21,271 bases of DNA from JANXVY01 sp031365425 (GCA_031365425.1 JANLYB010000186.1:1-21271), one strand, 5' to 3'; positions 6,890 to 16,375 are shown, numbered from the stretch's first letter. Notes: generated by a model from the sequence alone, not told the origin. A program made the numbers and translations.

Positions 6890-7904
6890 GGAGAACGAGG
6901 AAGATACGCTTCGCCGGTTCATCGCCGCATCGCAGGTGTTCAAGTCGCTCGTCCAGGATCACTATGGCCGCATTTTCAATACCGCGGGCGACGCCATTCT
7001 CGCCGAATTTCCAAGCCCCGTGGAAGCGGTCCGCTGCGCTGCAGGAATCCAGACCCGCGTCCGCGAACTCAATCAATCCCAGCCCAAGAACCGACAACTC
7101 CTGTTCCGCATCGGCGTCAGTATCGGCGACGTCATCGAACACGAAAACGACCTGTTGGGCGATGGCGTCAACATCGCGGCAAGGCTTCAGACCCTGGCAA
7201 GCCCCGGCGGCCTGAGCATCTCCCATTGGGTTCACGAGCAAATCGCCGGCAAAATCCAACTGGAGTTCCGCGACGCGGGTTGGCATTCGGTAAAAAACAT
7301 CGCAAAGCCGGTTCACGTATTTTTGGCCGACATTGGAGAAAGCGCTAAACCCTTCGTCTCCGAACGCCCTGTTCAGCCAAAGCCAATTAAGCGCGAAGTC
7401 CCACGCACTGTAATTGTATCGGTCGCCGCAGGCCTCACCGCATTGTCGATCGCAGCCATCATGTGGCAGCGCGCTAGCCGTTCTCCATCAACTGAAATCG
7501 TCCCCGCAGCCATCACACTTCCCGCAACTCCAAAAGCCTCGGAACCGGCTCCCATCGCGCCTGCGCCAACGCCCGTCGCAACGCCGCCGGTCACGACACC
7601 GGTTACGCCTCCGGTTGAAGCTGCCCTGCCAAAACCCGTTCCTGAACAACCAGCAACTGTTGCGAAAGAAACGACGCCCGCGCGGGAGGAGGCGCCTGTG
7701 ACGGCACCTGCATCGCCCGTTACTGCGGCCACACCACCGCAGCCCGCTCCTTCGCCGTCATTCAGCCTGCCCCTGCCAACGCAGGCACAGCCAGCCCCCA
7801 ATCGCGCACGCAGCGCCGAACTATGTGCCGAAATCCGCGAACGCGCCCAGCTTGGCGATATCACGACCGACGAGCGCCTGATGCTACGCACCGGCTGCAA
7901 GTGA
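6828..7904 (+). CDS. Membrane-anchored class III adenylate/guanylate cyclase with periplasmic C-terminal tail
   Basis: A 358-residue protein. Residues 1-170 are a class III nucleotide cyclase domain of the bacterial type that starts directly at the N-terminus (IAAIIAADVAGYSRLVEENE). The two metal-binding Asp are D12 and D55 (NTAGDAILAEF). LLGDGVNIAARLQ at 109-121 holds the transition-state Asn115 and Arg119. A single membrane helix lies at about 193-213 with Arg/Lys on its N-terminal side, which puts the cyclase in the cytoplasm and residues 215-358 outside. That tail is Pro/Ala-rich, then ends with a Cys-flanked motif at C333-C357 containing RAQLG, also present in the secreted protein at 4568-5122. 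It presumably makes cAMP in response to an envelope cue (inference). Only 8 nt separate it from the convergent aldolase gene. Confidence 0.88.
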   Translation: MKRKIAAIIAADVAGYSRLVEENEEDTLRRFIAASQVFKSLVQDHYGRIFNTAGDAILAEFPSPVEAVRCAAGIQTRVRELNQSQPKNRQLLFRIGVSIGDVIEHENDLLGDGVNIAARLQTLASPGGLSISHWVHEQIAGKIQLEFRDAGWHSVKNIAKPVHVFLADIGESAKPFVSERPVQPKPIKREVPRTVIVSVAAGLTALSIAAIMWQRASRSPSTEIVPAAITLPATPKASEPAPIAPAPTPVATPPVTTPVTPPVEAALPKPVPEQPATVAKETTPAREEAPVTAPASPVTAATPPQPAPSPSFSLPLPTQAQPAPNRARSAELCAEIRERAQLGDITTDERLMLRTGCK

Positions 7905-7912
7905 TCGCGGGA

Positions 7913-9085
7913 TTAGAACGCCCCGCGCCCTTCGATGGGCCAGATGTCCACGAGCGTATCGCCGTCGACCACATGGAGATGGTCGTACAAATTGAGCGTC
8001 GGATCACAGTGCGGCACGATCAACTCGAACCCGGTTCCCAGCGCCGGCTGCACCGCATGGGCAGGGAGTTCGATGATGCCATGTTCGTCACTGTCGGGAC
8101 GATAAACGGCGCCCGGCACCGGCGGCACCAAGAACCCAGGAAGCGTTCCCTTCGCCGAAAATTGCTTATTGCCGCCATCGCACGTCACGCGACCGGCAAC
8201 ATTGCGCCCGATCACCGACACCCGCACGAACAAGGCCGGCGCGAACAAATCGCTATTTCGACCATCGAGATCGATGCTGCGATATTCGACGTCGTTGAAC
8301 ACGTAGCTGCCGCATTGCAATTCGGTATAGCAATCCATCTCGGCATCGATATGCAGTGTCCCCGTGCTGCCGCCGGAAATACACGAGACCACATGCCCCG
8401 CTGCCGTCAAAGCGGCGCGGATTTCCAAGATTTCAGCCACCGATTTTTGCGCGGCAGCCGTTCGCTCTGCAAATCCTTCCACATGCGAAATGTGCGAGGC
8501 ATAGGCCTGAAGCCCTTTGAATCGAAGCGCCGGGTTCGCCGCAATACGCGCGGCAACCCCCAACGCCTGCTCAACGCTGGTTACCCCGTTACGATGCCGC
8601 CCGAGATCCACATCGACCAGCACATCGAGCACTACGCCTTGCGCTTGAGCAACCGCCCCAAGCTGACCGGTCATCTCTGGATCATCAACCACTGCCGTCA
8701 CGGTGCACCCCGACGCTGCAAGCCGGGCCAGCCGCTCCATTTTCGAGCGCTGAGACAGGTTCGACGTGACAAGAATATTGCCGATACCGGCCCCGCCCAG
8801 CGCTTCGGCCTCTCCGACCGTCGCCGCACAGATTCCAACTGCACCAGCCTCAATCTGCAACGCCGCAATCCGCGAACACTTGTGCGACTTCGCATGAGGC
8901 CGCAGCGCCATCTTCCGGCTCGCTGCATACGCCGCAGCGCTCGCAACGTTTCCCTCAAGCGCCCGGCGATCGAGCACCAGACACGGTGTGGACAACAGAC
9001 TGCGGCTCCCCGGTTGACCAATCAAATCCACATTGGGACCAAGCCCGGCGTGACGATTTTTGAGCGCTGTTTGTGCGTTTGGCAT
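7913..9085 (-). CDS. PLP-dependent D-threonine aldolase / 3-hydroxyaspartate aldolase-type enzyme (DSD1 family)
   Basis: A 390-residue fold-type III PLP enzyme (alanine racemase-like N-terminal barrel). TPCLVLDRRALEGN opens the domain, and RPHAKSHKC at 62-70 carries the PLP lysine K66. The C-terminal metal site reads PHCDPTLNL, with H359 and D361 in the His-x-Asp arrangement of D-threonine and 3-hydroxy-D-aspartate aldolases rather than the His-x-Cys of D-serine dehydratases. These aldolases split beta-hydroxy-D-amino acids into glycine plus an aldehyde or glyoxylate, reversibly. The ATG at 9085 is chosen; a TTG at 9124 with GGGGTGA just upstream is a serious alternative adding 13 residues. 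Neighbouring dehydrogenase and GlcG-like genes suggest a 2-hydroxyacid/glyoxylate role (inference). Confidence 0.88.
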   Translation of the reverse strand: MPNAQTALKNRHAGLGPNVDLIGQPGSRSLLSTPCLVLDRRALEGNVASAAAYAASRKMALRPHAKSHKCSRIAALQIEAGAVGICAATVGEAEALGGAGIGNILVTSNLSQRSKMERLARLAASGCTVTAVVDDPEMTGQLGAVAQAQGVVLDVLVDVDLGRHRNGVTSVEQALGVAARIAANPALRFKGLQAYASHISHVEGFAERTAAAQKSVAEILEIRAALTAAGHVVSCISGGSTGTLHIDAEMDCYTELQCGSYVFNDVEYRSIDLDGRNSDLFAPALFVRVSVIGRNVAGRVTCDGGNKQFSAKGTLPGFLVPPVPGAVYRPDSDEHGIIELPAHAVQPALGTGFELIVPHCDPTLNLYDHLHVVDGDTLVDIWPIEGRGAF

Positions 9086-9130
9086 GTGTGCTCGCAAATG
9101 AAATGAGACGGCTCTGGCGGCCAAGCGAAG

Positions 9131-9559
9131 TCACCCCGTTTCCGCCACCAAACCTGCCGCTTCAATAGCTGCCAACGCGCAAATTTCGTCGTTGTCGGCC
9201 GTATCGCCGCTGATCCCGATGACACCAAGCAGAACGCCCCTGCCGTCACGGATCAACACCCCGCCCGGCACAGGAACGATTGCGCCATTGGCCAGCGAAT
9301 TCACTGCGTCCACGAAAAACGGCTGCTCCTGTGCTCGCTTGAAGATGGCCCGCGACCCCATCCCCAACGCCAACGCACCGTACCCTTTCGCGCGCGCCAC
9401 TTCGGCCCGCAACAGGCTCGTGCCGTCTTGCGCGGCAAACGCCACCAGACAACCACGGGCATCGAGCACCGCAATCGCCAGCGGCTTAAATTTCAGTTCC
9501 TGCGACTTAGCCAGCGCCACATCGACCATGCGGCGGGCCAGCTCCAGCGTCATTGTCAT
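9131..9559 (-). CDS. GlcG/HbpS family protein (DUF336)
   Basis: A 142-residue small soluble protein of the GlcG/HbpS family. The family pattern is clear: N-terminal helix LELARRMVDVALAKSQEL, then IAVLDARGCLVAFAAQDG, and the Gly-rich PVPGGVLIRDGRGVLLGVIG at about 95-114, ending SGDTADNDEICALAAIEAAG. GlcG sits in the E. coli glycolate oxidase operon with unknown activity, and HbpS binds heme and senses redox. Here its ATG overlaps the stop of the upstream dehydrogenase by 4 nt (ATGA), so it is translated with that gene. No signal peptide is present. A role with the dehydrogenase is inferred from this coupling. Confidence 0.87.
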   Translation of the reverse strand: MTMTLELARRMVDVALAKSQELKFKPLAIAVLDARGCLVAFAAQDGTSLLRAEVARAKGYGALALGMGSRAIFKRAQEQPFFVDAVNSLANGAIVPVPGGVLIRDGRGVLLGVIGISGDTADNDEICALAAIEAAGLVAETG

Positions 9560-12555
9560 GTCGTATGTACTCCTGATCCTTCATGCGGTTGGGTCCCCAA
9601 ACACCGCGCCAGCACCTCGGCTACATGTAATGCTGTGCGATCCGACCCGTTGGCAATCTGATGGCGGCACGACGTCCCGTCGGCCACGATCAATGTTTCT
9701 CCACTTGCTGCCCTCACCGTTGGCAAAAGCGTCAGCTCGGCCATATCGCGCGATACTTTGACTGTCTCGGCCTGATAGCCAAACGCCCCGGCCATTCCGC
9801 AACAGCTCGACTCGATTGTCTCGACGCTCAGCCCTGGGACCAGCCGCAGAACCTTCTCCACCGAAGGCATCGCGCCAAACGCCTTTTGATGACAATGGCC
9901 ATGCAGCAATGCCTTCCCTGGCAGCGGCACCAACGGCAATACCAACTGTCCCGCGCGAGCTTCGGCTGCTATAAACTCCTCAAAAAGCACCGCGCACTTC
10001 GCGGCTTGCTGAGCCGCCTCACCCAGCCCCAGTGCCGTCATCTCGTCCCGGAAGGTAAACAGGCAACTCGGTTCAAGCCCGATGACCGGCACACCGCGAG
10101 CCGTAAACTGATCTAATGCCGCCAAGGTGCGCCGTGCTTCTCTCCGCGCCTCATCGACCAGACCTGCCGCATAGAACGTCCGCCCGCAACACAAGGGCCG
10201 CCGGCTACCGGTCGCCTTCGCGAAGTGAACCCGATAGCCTCCTGCGACCAGTACCGCGAGGGCAGCATTGACGACCCCAGGCTCAAAAGCCCGATTGAAC
10301 GTATCGACCCACAAGACGACCTCGCGGCCGGCCTCCGGCCCAACTGGCTTCGCATCACCCGCAAAAGCGTCCCGGCGCCAGCGCGGCAGCGGCCGGTCCG
10401 CCGCCAACCCTATCGTGACCTCGCTCAACCAAGCCAGCCCCGGCACGGTGTCACGCATGTTGAACAGCCACGGCACCTGCCCGGCGAACCCCGCATACCG
10501 CGGCAGGTACGCCACCAGCCGGTTCCGGACAGTTAACCCTTCAGCTGCGTTTCGCGCAGCCAGCACTTCGATCTTCATACGCGCCATGTCGACACTCGTG
10601 GGGCACTCGCGCTTGCACGCCTTGCACGACACGCAAAGCTTCATCGTCTCGGCCATCTCGCCGCTGCTGAGCGCGCCCTCGCCAAGCTGACCCGACAATG
10701 CCAGCCGCAAACTATTGGCACGTCCTCGCGTCAAATCGCGCTCATTGCGCGTCACGCGATACGACGGACACATTGCCCCGCCCGTCGATTTGCGGCACGC
10801 CCCGTTGTTGTTGCACATCTCCGCTGCGCCGGAAAAACCGCCGGCAGGGCCAGGAAAAGCTGACCAATCGAGTGCCGGTCGAATATCGGCAACCTTGTAA
10901 TCGGGCCCGTACCGGAAATTGCTGCGATCATCGAACTTGGGCGCGCGCACGATCTTGCCAGGGTTCATCAGACCCTTGGGATCGAAGCGGTCTTTGATTT
11001 GCTCAAACACCCGCACAAGACGCCCGCCAAACATCGCCTCATGAAATTCCGACCGCACGATCCCGTCGCCGTGCTCACCCGAATGCGATCCCTTGAATTC
11101 ACGCACCAGCGCAAACGCTTCCTCAGCAATCCCGCGCATCGCCACGACGTCTTTGTCGAGCCGCAAATTGAGCACTGGCCGCACATGCAGACAGCCTTCG
11201 GACGCATGCGCATACCAAGTCCCGCGCGTTCCGTGCCGCTCGAATACCTCGGTTAGCCGCGCCGTATACTCGGCTAAGTGCTGCAAGGGCACGGCGCAGT
11301 CCTCGACGAACGACACCGGCTTTCGCGCATCCTTCATGGACATCATGATGTTGAGCCCGGACGTGCGAAGATCGGTGATCGCCGTCTGAAGCGCGGGATC
11401 GACGACATCGACGACCCCGCCCCAGGCCGCACCCGTCCGGTCCCAGCCAAAACCAAGATCGCCCATCAACTCGCTGAGCCGCGCGAGCCGCACCCGGTTT
11501 TCGGCCTCGTCCTCTGCAAATTCGACCAGCAGAACTGCCTGCGGCTGCCCCCTTATGGCGCGTTCCAGCGTCGGCTTGAACATCGCGATCTCACTGGCCA
11601 GCGCGATCATCGTCGCATCGACCAGCTCCACCGCAATCGGGTTAAGCCGAACAAGATATTGAGCCGCATCCATCGCTTTGTGGAACGACCCGAAATGACA
11701 AACGCCAACAGCACGCGGCCCCATCAACGGCCACAGCTTCAACTCAACGGAATTCGTGAACGCCAGCGTCCCTTCCGATCCCACCAGCAGATGCGCAAGA
11801 TTGACAGTGCCTTTCCCCCCTGCCCCTGGCGCGAGCGCATCGATGTTGTAGCCACCGACGCGCCGTTGTACCTTGGGAAAGCGCGCAGCAACTTCATCGG
11901 CCTCCTGCGCACCGAGCCCTATCAGATCGGCAAAAATTTGCCGCAGCGGATGTCCGGCTTCCAGATCACTGAGGTCCGTCTTTACTCGCCCAAACCGCGC
12001 CTTCTTGCCATCGGCGAGCATCGCGTCCATCGAAATGACATTGTCGCGCATCGTCCCGAACCGCAGCGACCGCCCCCCGCACGAATTGTTGGCGGCCATC
12101 CCCCCAATCGTTGCCCGCGACGCCGTCGAAACATCGACCGGAAACCACAGCCCATGAGGCTTGAGCAATCGATTGAGATCATCGAGGACGATACCCGGCT
12201 CGACCGAGCACGTCCGCCCCGCAACATCGAGCGACAGCACCCGCGTCAGATGCTTCGAGCAATCGACGACGACGCCATTGTTAATCGTCTGCCCGCATTG
12301 CGACGTGCCACCGCCGCGCGGCGTAACACAGGCTCCATGATCTATGGCGATCGCAAGCGCATTTTCGGCTTCCGCCATCGACCTGGGCACCGCCACGGCG
12401 GCAGGCATCAACTGATAATGCGAGGCATCTGTCGCGTAACGTCCGCGCGAAAAGCGGTCGGTGAAAATCTCACCCGCGTTCCCGGCTCTCAGACCCTGCT
12501 CAAGCGCAGGCATCGCACTCGCAACCATTCCCGCCTCGACAAACGACCGTGCCAT
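9556..12555 (-). CDS. FAD-binding and [4Fe-4S] D-2-hydroxyacid dehydrogenase (YdiJ/GlcD-GlcF fusion type)
   Basis: A 999-residue flavin/iron-sulfur fusion like E. coli YdiJ (about 1000 residues). The N-terminal VAO-type FAD domain shows TPRGGGTSQCGQTIN near 78-92 and ASRATIGGMAANNSCGGRS near 145. The FAD-oxidase C-terminal domain follows, ending with GSHSGEHGDGIVRSEF. Two [4Fe-4S] motifs come next: CNNNGACRKSTGGAMCPSY (about 585) and CVSCKACKRECP (about 645). Two CCG domains end the chain (CCGRTFYAAG near 790, SSCCGMAGAFGYQ near 920). It should oxidise a D-2-hydroxyacid (2-hydroxyglutarate, lactate or glycolate) and pass electrons on to the respiratory chain. The ATG at 12555 follows GGAGG with tight spacing; ATG 12528 is an alternative. 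The start lies 121 nt after dnaE. Confidence 0.93.
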   Translation of the reverse strand: MARSFVEAGMVASAMPALEQGLRAGNAGEIFTDRFSRGRYATDASHYQLMPAAVAVPRSMAEAENALAIAIDHGACVTPRGGGTSQCGQTINNGVVVDCSKHLTRVLSLDVAGRTCSVEPGIVLDDLNRLLKPHGLWFPVDVSTASRATIGGMAANNSCGGRSLRFGTMRDNVISMDAMLADGKKARFGRVKTDLSDLEAGHPLRQIFADLIGLGAQEADEVAARFPKVQRRVGGYNIDALAPGAGGKGTVNLAHLLVGSEGTLAFTNSVELKLWPLMGPRAVGVCHFGSFHKAMDAAQYLVRLNPIAVELVDATMIALASEIAMFKPTLERAIRGQPQAVLLVEFAEDEAENRVRLARLSELMGDLGFGWDRTGAAWGGVVDVVDPALQTAITDLRTSGLNIMMSMKDARKPVSFVEDCAVPLQHLAEYTARLTEVFERHGTRGTWYAHASEGCLHVRPVLNLRLDKDVVAMRGIAEEAFALVREFKGSHSGEHGDGIVRSEFHEAMFGGRLVRVFEQIKDRFDPKGLMNPGKIVRAPKFDDRSNFRYGPDYKVADIRPALDWSAFPGPAGGFSGAAEMCNNNGACRKSTGGAMCPSYRVTRNERDLTRGRANSLRLALSGQLGEGALSSGEMAETMKLCVSCKACKRECPTSVDMARMKIEVLAARNAAEGLTVRNRLVAYLPRYAGFAGQVPWLFNMRDTVPGLAWLSEVTIGLAADRPLPRWRRDAFAGDAKPVGPEAGREVVLWVDTFNRAFEPGVVNAALAVLVAGGYRVHFAKATGSRRPLCCGRTFYAAGLVDEARREARRTLAALDQFTARGVPVIGLEPSCLFTFRDEMTALGLGEAAQQAAKCAVLFEEFIAAEARAGQLVLPLVPLPGKALLHGHCHQKAFGAMPSVEKVLRLVPGLSVETIESSCCGMAGAFGYQAETVKVSRDMAELTLLPTVRAASGETLIVADGTSCRHQIANGSDRTALHVAEVLARCLGTQPHEGSGVHTT

Positions 12556-12676
12556 ATCCTCCAACTACTGTGTATAGAAAGCGCTCAATGGGCAAGCGAA
12601 GTCAGGGCAAAAAATACCTTCGGTCAGGAATGCAACCCGCCGATTGCGCCTCGCAGTGAACGAAAATCTCAGCTCG

Positions 12677-15600
12677 CTACGCTTCCGCCACCTCAATAAC
12701 GCCGGCCATCGCGCCAAGCAGACCTTGAGTCTCGGGGCTGGTGTCATAGCGGCCCGGCAACACGATCTCGACGTCCCGTCCGCCGCTCATCCCCGCTACC
12801 GCACCGAACGTGATGACGAAGCAAATTTCGCCCTTCCCGCTCCCGGGCCGAAGCAGAGCTTTAATATCCGACAGGCCCGCTTTCTTGGCAGCCAGCGTGC
12901 GCGCGTCCAGCACGACCCGCAGCCCGCGTTGTAAATTGGCCGCCGCCGAATTGAGCGCCTCCAATCCTAGAACCCGCATCTTGAGCGTGTCTTCGACCCG
13001 CTCGGCTTCGATCTGGATCAAGACCGGCGTTCCCGGCGCCAGCATGCTTCCCGCCGCCTCTAGGGTGTCGGAAAAGATTACCGCTTCGAACTGGCCCGTC
13101 GTGTCGGAAAACATCGCGAACGCAAACTTGTTGCCCTTCGCCGACCGGCGCTCACGGGCCGCCAGCACGATCCCCGCCAGCCGCGCCGATGTCGCCCCCC
13201 GCTCACTTGCGGCTTCGAATTCGGCAAACGTCTTGACACCAAGCTGTTTCAGCGCCGCCACATACTGATCGAGCGGATGCCCCGACAGGAAAAATCCAAT
13301 CGCATCGAACTCGTGCTGCAATCGCTCCATCGGCGTCCACCCTTTGGCCGCCCGCAGATCGAGCGATGGCGTTACTGATCCACCCCCCGCAAACAGATCC
13401 GTCGTTCCGCTCGCCTTGTCGGCCTGCGTACGCGCCGCCAGTCCCGCAATTCCTTCGACGTTGCCGAGTACCAGCGCACGGTTGGGCTCCAACGCATCGA
13501 AAGCGCCCGCTTCCGCCAGCGTTTCCAGCCCGCGCTTATTCAAGGCCTTCGGATTGAGACGGCTCGCAAAATCACCTAGCGACTTGTAGGGCCCGTGGGC
13601 ATCGCGCTCATCGACAACGCTCGCAACCGCACCTGCGCCGATGTTCTTGAGCGCCGCCAGCGAATACCGGATCGCGCCTCGTTTGCCCGGCGCCGCCGGC
13701 GGCTCCGGCAGGAAATCAATTCCAGAGGAATTGATACACGGTGGTAGAACCCCGATGCCGCTCTTTTTGGCTTCCGACACAAACACTGCAAGTTTGTCGG
13801 TATTGCCCAAATCAAGCGTCATCGATGCGGCAATGAACTCCTCGCGATAGTTCGCCTTCATGTAGGCGGTCTGATAGCTGATCAGCGCATAGGCTGCCGC
13901 GTGCGACTTGTTGAATCCATAGCCAGCAAACTTGTCGACCAGTTCGAAGATCGCCGCCGCGTCCTTTTCCTTGACGCCGTTTTTCTTTGCACCTTCAACG
14001 AAACCCGCCTGCTGCTTGGCCATCTCGGCCTTGTCTTTTTTACCCATCGCACGGCGCAGCAAGTCGGCCTGCCCGAGCGAATACCCCCCCATCACCTGGG
14101 CGATCTGCATGACCTGCTCTTGATAGATGATAACGCCGTACGTCTCCCGCAGCGTCCCGTCCAGCAGCGGATGCAGACAGTCAACGTCCTCTTCGCCATG
14201 CTTGCGATTGATGTAGGTTGGAATGTTATCCATCGGTCCGGGCCGATACAGCGCCACCATGGCGATGATATCTTCGAACCGGTCGGGCTTGAGCCGCTTC
14301 AAGCTCTCCCGCATCCCCGTCGATTCCAGCTGAAAGACGCCAACGGTATCGGCCTTGGCCAGCAACTGATACGCCGCAATCACCCTTGGATCATCCCCGC
14401 TGATCGGCAGCGCCGGCAGATCGACATCGATCCCCCGCCCACGCTTGACCAGTTGAACAGCCTTCTCAAGCACCGTCAGCGTCTTGAGCCCGAGGAAGTC
14501 GAACTTGACGAGCCCCGCCTGCTCGACGAGCTTCCAGTTGTATTGCGTAACCGGAAAACTCGACTTCGGATCGCGATACAGCGGCACCAATTCATCGAGC
14601 GGCCGATCGCTGATCACCATGCCGGCAGCGTGCGTCGAGGCGTGACGATACAGTCCCTCCAGTTTGATCGCGATTTCGATCAGCCGCGCGACCAGGGGAT
14701 CGCTGTCGCGCGCCTCTTGAAGTTTCGGCTCGCTTTCAATTGCCTCCGGCAGCGTCACTGGCTTAGCTGGATTATTCGGCACAAGCTTACAAAGCTTGTC
14801 GACCTGTCCATAACTCATCTGCAGAACGCGGCCGACGTCGCGCAGCACCGCGCGCGCCTGCAACTTGCCGTGTGTAATGATCTGCGCGACCCGGTCGGCA
14901 CCGTATTTCTGCTGCACGTACAGAATCGTTTTTTCGCGGTTCTCCTGACAGAAGTCGATGTCGAAGTCCGGCATCGATACACGCTCAGGGTTAAGGAAGC
15001 GCTCAAACAGCAGCCCGAACCGCAGCGGATCCAGGTCCGTAATGGTGAGCGAATAGGCAACGAGCGAGCCTGCCCCCGATCCACGGCCAGGGCCCACCGG
15101 CACCCCGTTCGCCTTCGACCACTTGATGAAGTCCGCCACGATCAAAAAGTAGCCTGGAAACTTCATCTTGATGATGACGTCGACTTCAAACGCGAGCCGC
15201 TTGAAATAGTCTTCCCGCGTGAACCCCGGCGCAAGTTCGATCACCGCCAGCCGGGCCTCAAGCCCAGCTTCCGCCTCAAGCCGCAAAGCATCGGCCTCCG
15301 CCGCCATCTGGTCTTCGACGGACGTGCCTTCCTTGACCGCGACGAACCGCGGCAAAATCGGCTTCTTGCCAAGCGGGCGATAAGAACACCGCTTGGCAAT
15401 TTCGATGGTATTGGCGAGCGCTTCCGGCAAATCCGCAAACAGCGCCGCCATCTGATCGGCAGACTTCAAATGATGCGCCGGGGTCGCCTTGCGCCGATCG
15501 TCCTCAACAACGTACCGCCCGTCGGCAATACACAATAGCGCGTCATGGGCTTCATGATCGCCCGGCGTCGCAAAGTAGACCTCGTTGGTTGCAACGACGG

Positions 15601-16279
15601 GCAATTCGCGCTCATACGCCAGCGCCAGCAACTGCGGCTCGACATCCGCCTCCTCGGGCAAACCATGCCGCTGCATCTCGACGTAAAGCCGGTTGCCGAA
15701 AATCTTCTCCATCGTCTTGAGACGCGCAATGGCTTGACCGGTTTGTCCGCCCGCGAGCGCCTTGTCGATTGGACCCCGTGGCCCGCCCGTCAGCGCTATC
15801 AATCCCTCGCCATGATCTTCCATCCGTGAAATATTGATATGCGGCGGCTCGTTCTCCTGCGGATCAAAAAACGCCCGGCTGGCGAGCTTCAGCAGGTTCG
15901 AAAAGCCCTTCTCGTTCATTGCCAACAACGCCATGTGCCCGGCAGGCGCGCTCTTGGGCTGATTGCTGCCGGCGCGCAATCCACTATCGCCAGACGCACT
16001 CCCGTCGCCGAAATCAATCGCGATATTGAGCCCGATGATAGGCTGGATACCCACTGACCAAAGCTTGTCGGAAAACTCCAGCGCGCCAAACAGATTATTC
16101 GTATCCGTCAGGGCTATTGCCGGAAATCCATACCCTTCGGCAAGTTTGGCCAGCTTGCTGATCGTCAGCGCTCCTTCGAGAAGCGAATACGCCGAATGCA
16201 CCTTGAGGTGCACAAAACGCGCAGGCGGTCGCGTCGTGGGCGCGGCGGTAACGTCGAGGCTGCGAGTCGGTGCGTTCAT
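12677..16279 (-). CDS. dnaE: DNA polymerase III subunit alpha
   Basis: A complete 1200-residue replicative polymerase of the DnaE1 type, close to the usual 1150-1200. The N-terminal PHP domain starts at FVHLKVHSAYSLLEGAL (H24, H28) and ALTDTNNLFGALEF. The catalytic palm shows GPGRGSGAGSLVAY near 400 and MPDFDIDFCQENRE near 435, which holds the metal-binding Asp pair. The fingers carry RYRPGPMDNIPTYINRKHG-like sequence (ALYRPGPMDNIP). A TTDLF stretch near 960 resembles a beta-clamp-binding motif, and the OB-fold follows (about 1010-1090). The ATG at 16279 has no strong Shine-Dalgarno. Nothing suggests truncation or an intein. Confidence 0.98.
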   Translation of the reverse strand: MNAPTRSLDVTAAPTTRPPARFVHLKVHSAYSLLEGALTISKLAKLAEGYGFPAIALTDTNNLFGALEFSDKLWSVGIQPIIGLNIAIDFGDGSASGDSGLRAGSNQPKSAPAGHMALLAMNEKGFSNLLKLASRAFFDPQENEPPHINISRMEDHGEGLIALTGGPRGPIDKALAGGQTGQAIARLKTMEKIFGNRLYVEMQRHGLPEEADVEPQLLALAYERELPVVATNEVYFATPGDHEAHDALLCIADGRYVVEDDRRKATPAHHLKSADQMAALFADLPEALANTIEIAKRCSYRPLGKKPILPRFVAVKEGTSVEDQMAAEADALRLEAEAGLEARLAVIELAPGFTREDYFKRLAFEVDVIIKMKFPGYFLIVADFIKWSKANGVPVGPGRGSGAGSLVAYSLTITDLDPLRFGLLFERFLNPERVSMPDFDIDFCQENREKTILYVQQKYGADRVAQIITHGKLQARAVLRDVGRVLQMSYGQVDKLCKLVPNNPAKPVTLPEAIESEPKLQEARDSDPLVARLIEIAIKLEGLYRHASTHAAGMVISDRPLDELVPLYRDPKSSFPVTQYNWKLVEQAGLVKFDFLGLKTLTVLEKAVQLVKRGRGIDVDLPALPISGDDPRVIAAYQLLAKADTVGVFQLESTGMRESLKRLKPDRFEDIIAMVALYRPGPMDNIPTYINRKHGEEDVDCLHPLLDGTLRETYGVIIYQEQVMQIAQVMGGYSLGQADLLRRAMGKKDKAEMAKQQAGFVEGAKKNGVKEKDAAAIFELVDKFAGYGFNKSHAAAYALISYQTAYMKANYREEFIAASMTLDLGNTDKLAVFVSEAKKSGIGVLPPCINSSGIDFLPEPPAAPGKRGAIRYSLAALKNIGAGAVASVVDERDAHGPYKSLGDFASRLNPKALNKRGLETLAEAGAFDALEPNRALVLGNVEGIAGLAARTQADKASGTTDLFAGGGSVTPSLDLRAAKGWTPMERLQHEFDAIGFFLSGHPLDQYVAALKQLGVKTFAEFEAASERGATSARLAGIVLAARERRSAKGNKFAFAMFSDTTGQFEAVIFSDTLEAAGSMLAPGTPVLIQIEAERVEDTLKMRVLGLEALNSAAANLQRGLRVVLDARTLAAKKAGLSDIKALLRPGSGKGEICFVITFGAVAGMSGGRDVEIVLPGRYDTSPETQGLLGAMAGVIEVAEA

Positions 16280-16375
16280 TGCGTGAATTTAGGCGATTAG
16301 TCCGCACCATGCTCGCACATTCTCGCCTCCAGCGGCGCCCTGTGGAGAACGGCTCCTCCCCTCGCACGCTTGCCG

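Noticed and set aside
6411..7316. Minus-strand open frame of 301 codons spanning the OmpA-like end and the cyclase start
   Set aside because: It lies opposite two genes with clear domains and crosses the stem-loop at 6709-6738; no recognisable protein features.
7823..9106. Plus-strand open frame of 427 codons opposite the aldolase gene
   Set aside because: Antisense to a PLP enzyme with intact active-site motifs; Arg/His-rich shadow composition.
11278..12699. Long plus-strand open frame of 473 codons opposite the dehydrogenase gene
   Set aside because: It is antisense to a clear FAD/Fe-S protein, is rich in Arg, Pro and His with no domain pattern, and arises from the GC-rich third positions of the real gene.
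13901..15538. Plus-strand open frame of 545 codons opposite dnaE
   Set aside because: Antisense shadow of the conserved polymerase core; composition is Arg/His/Gln-rich and no family is recognised.
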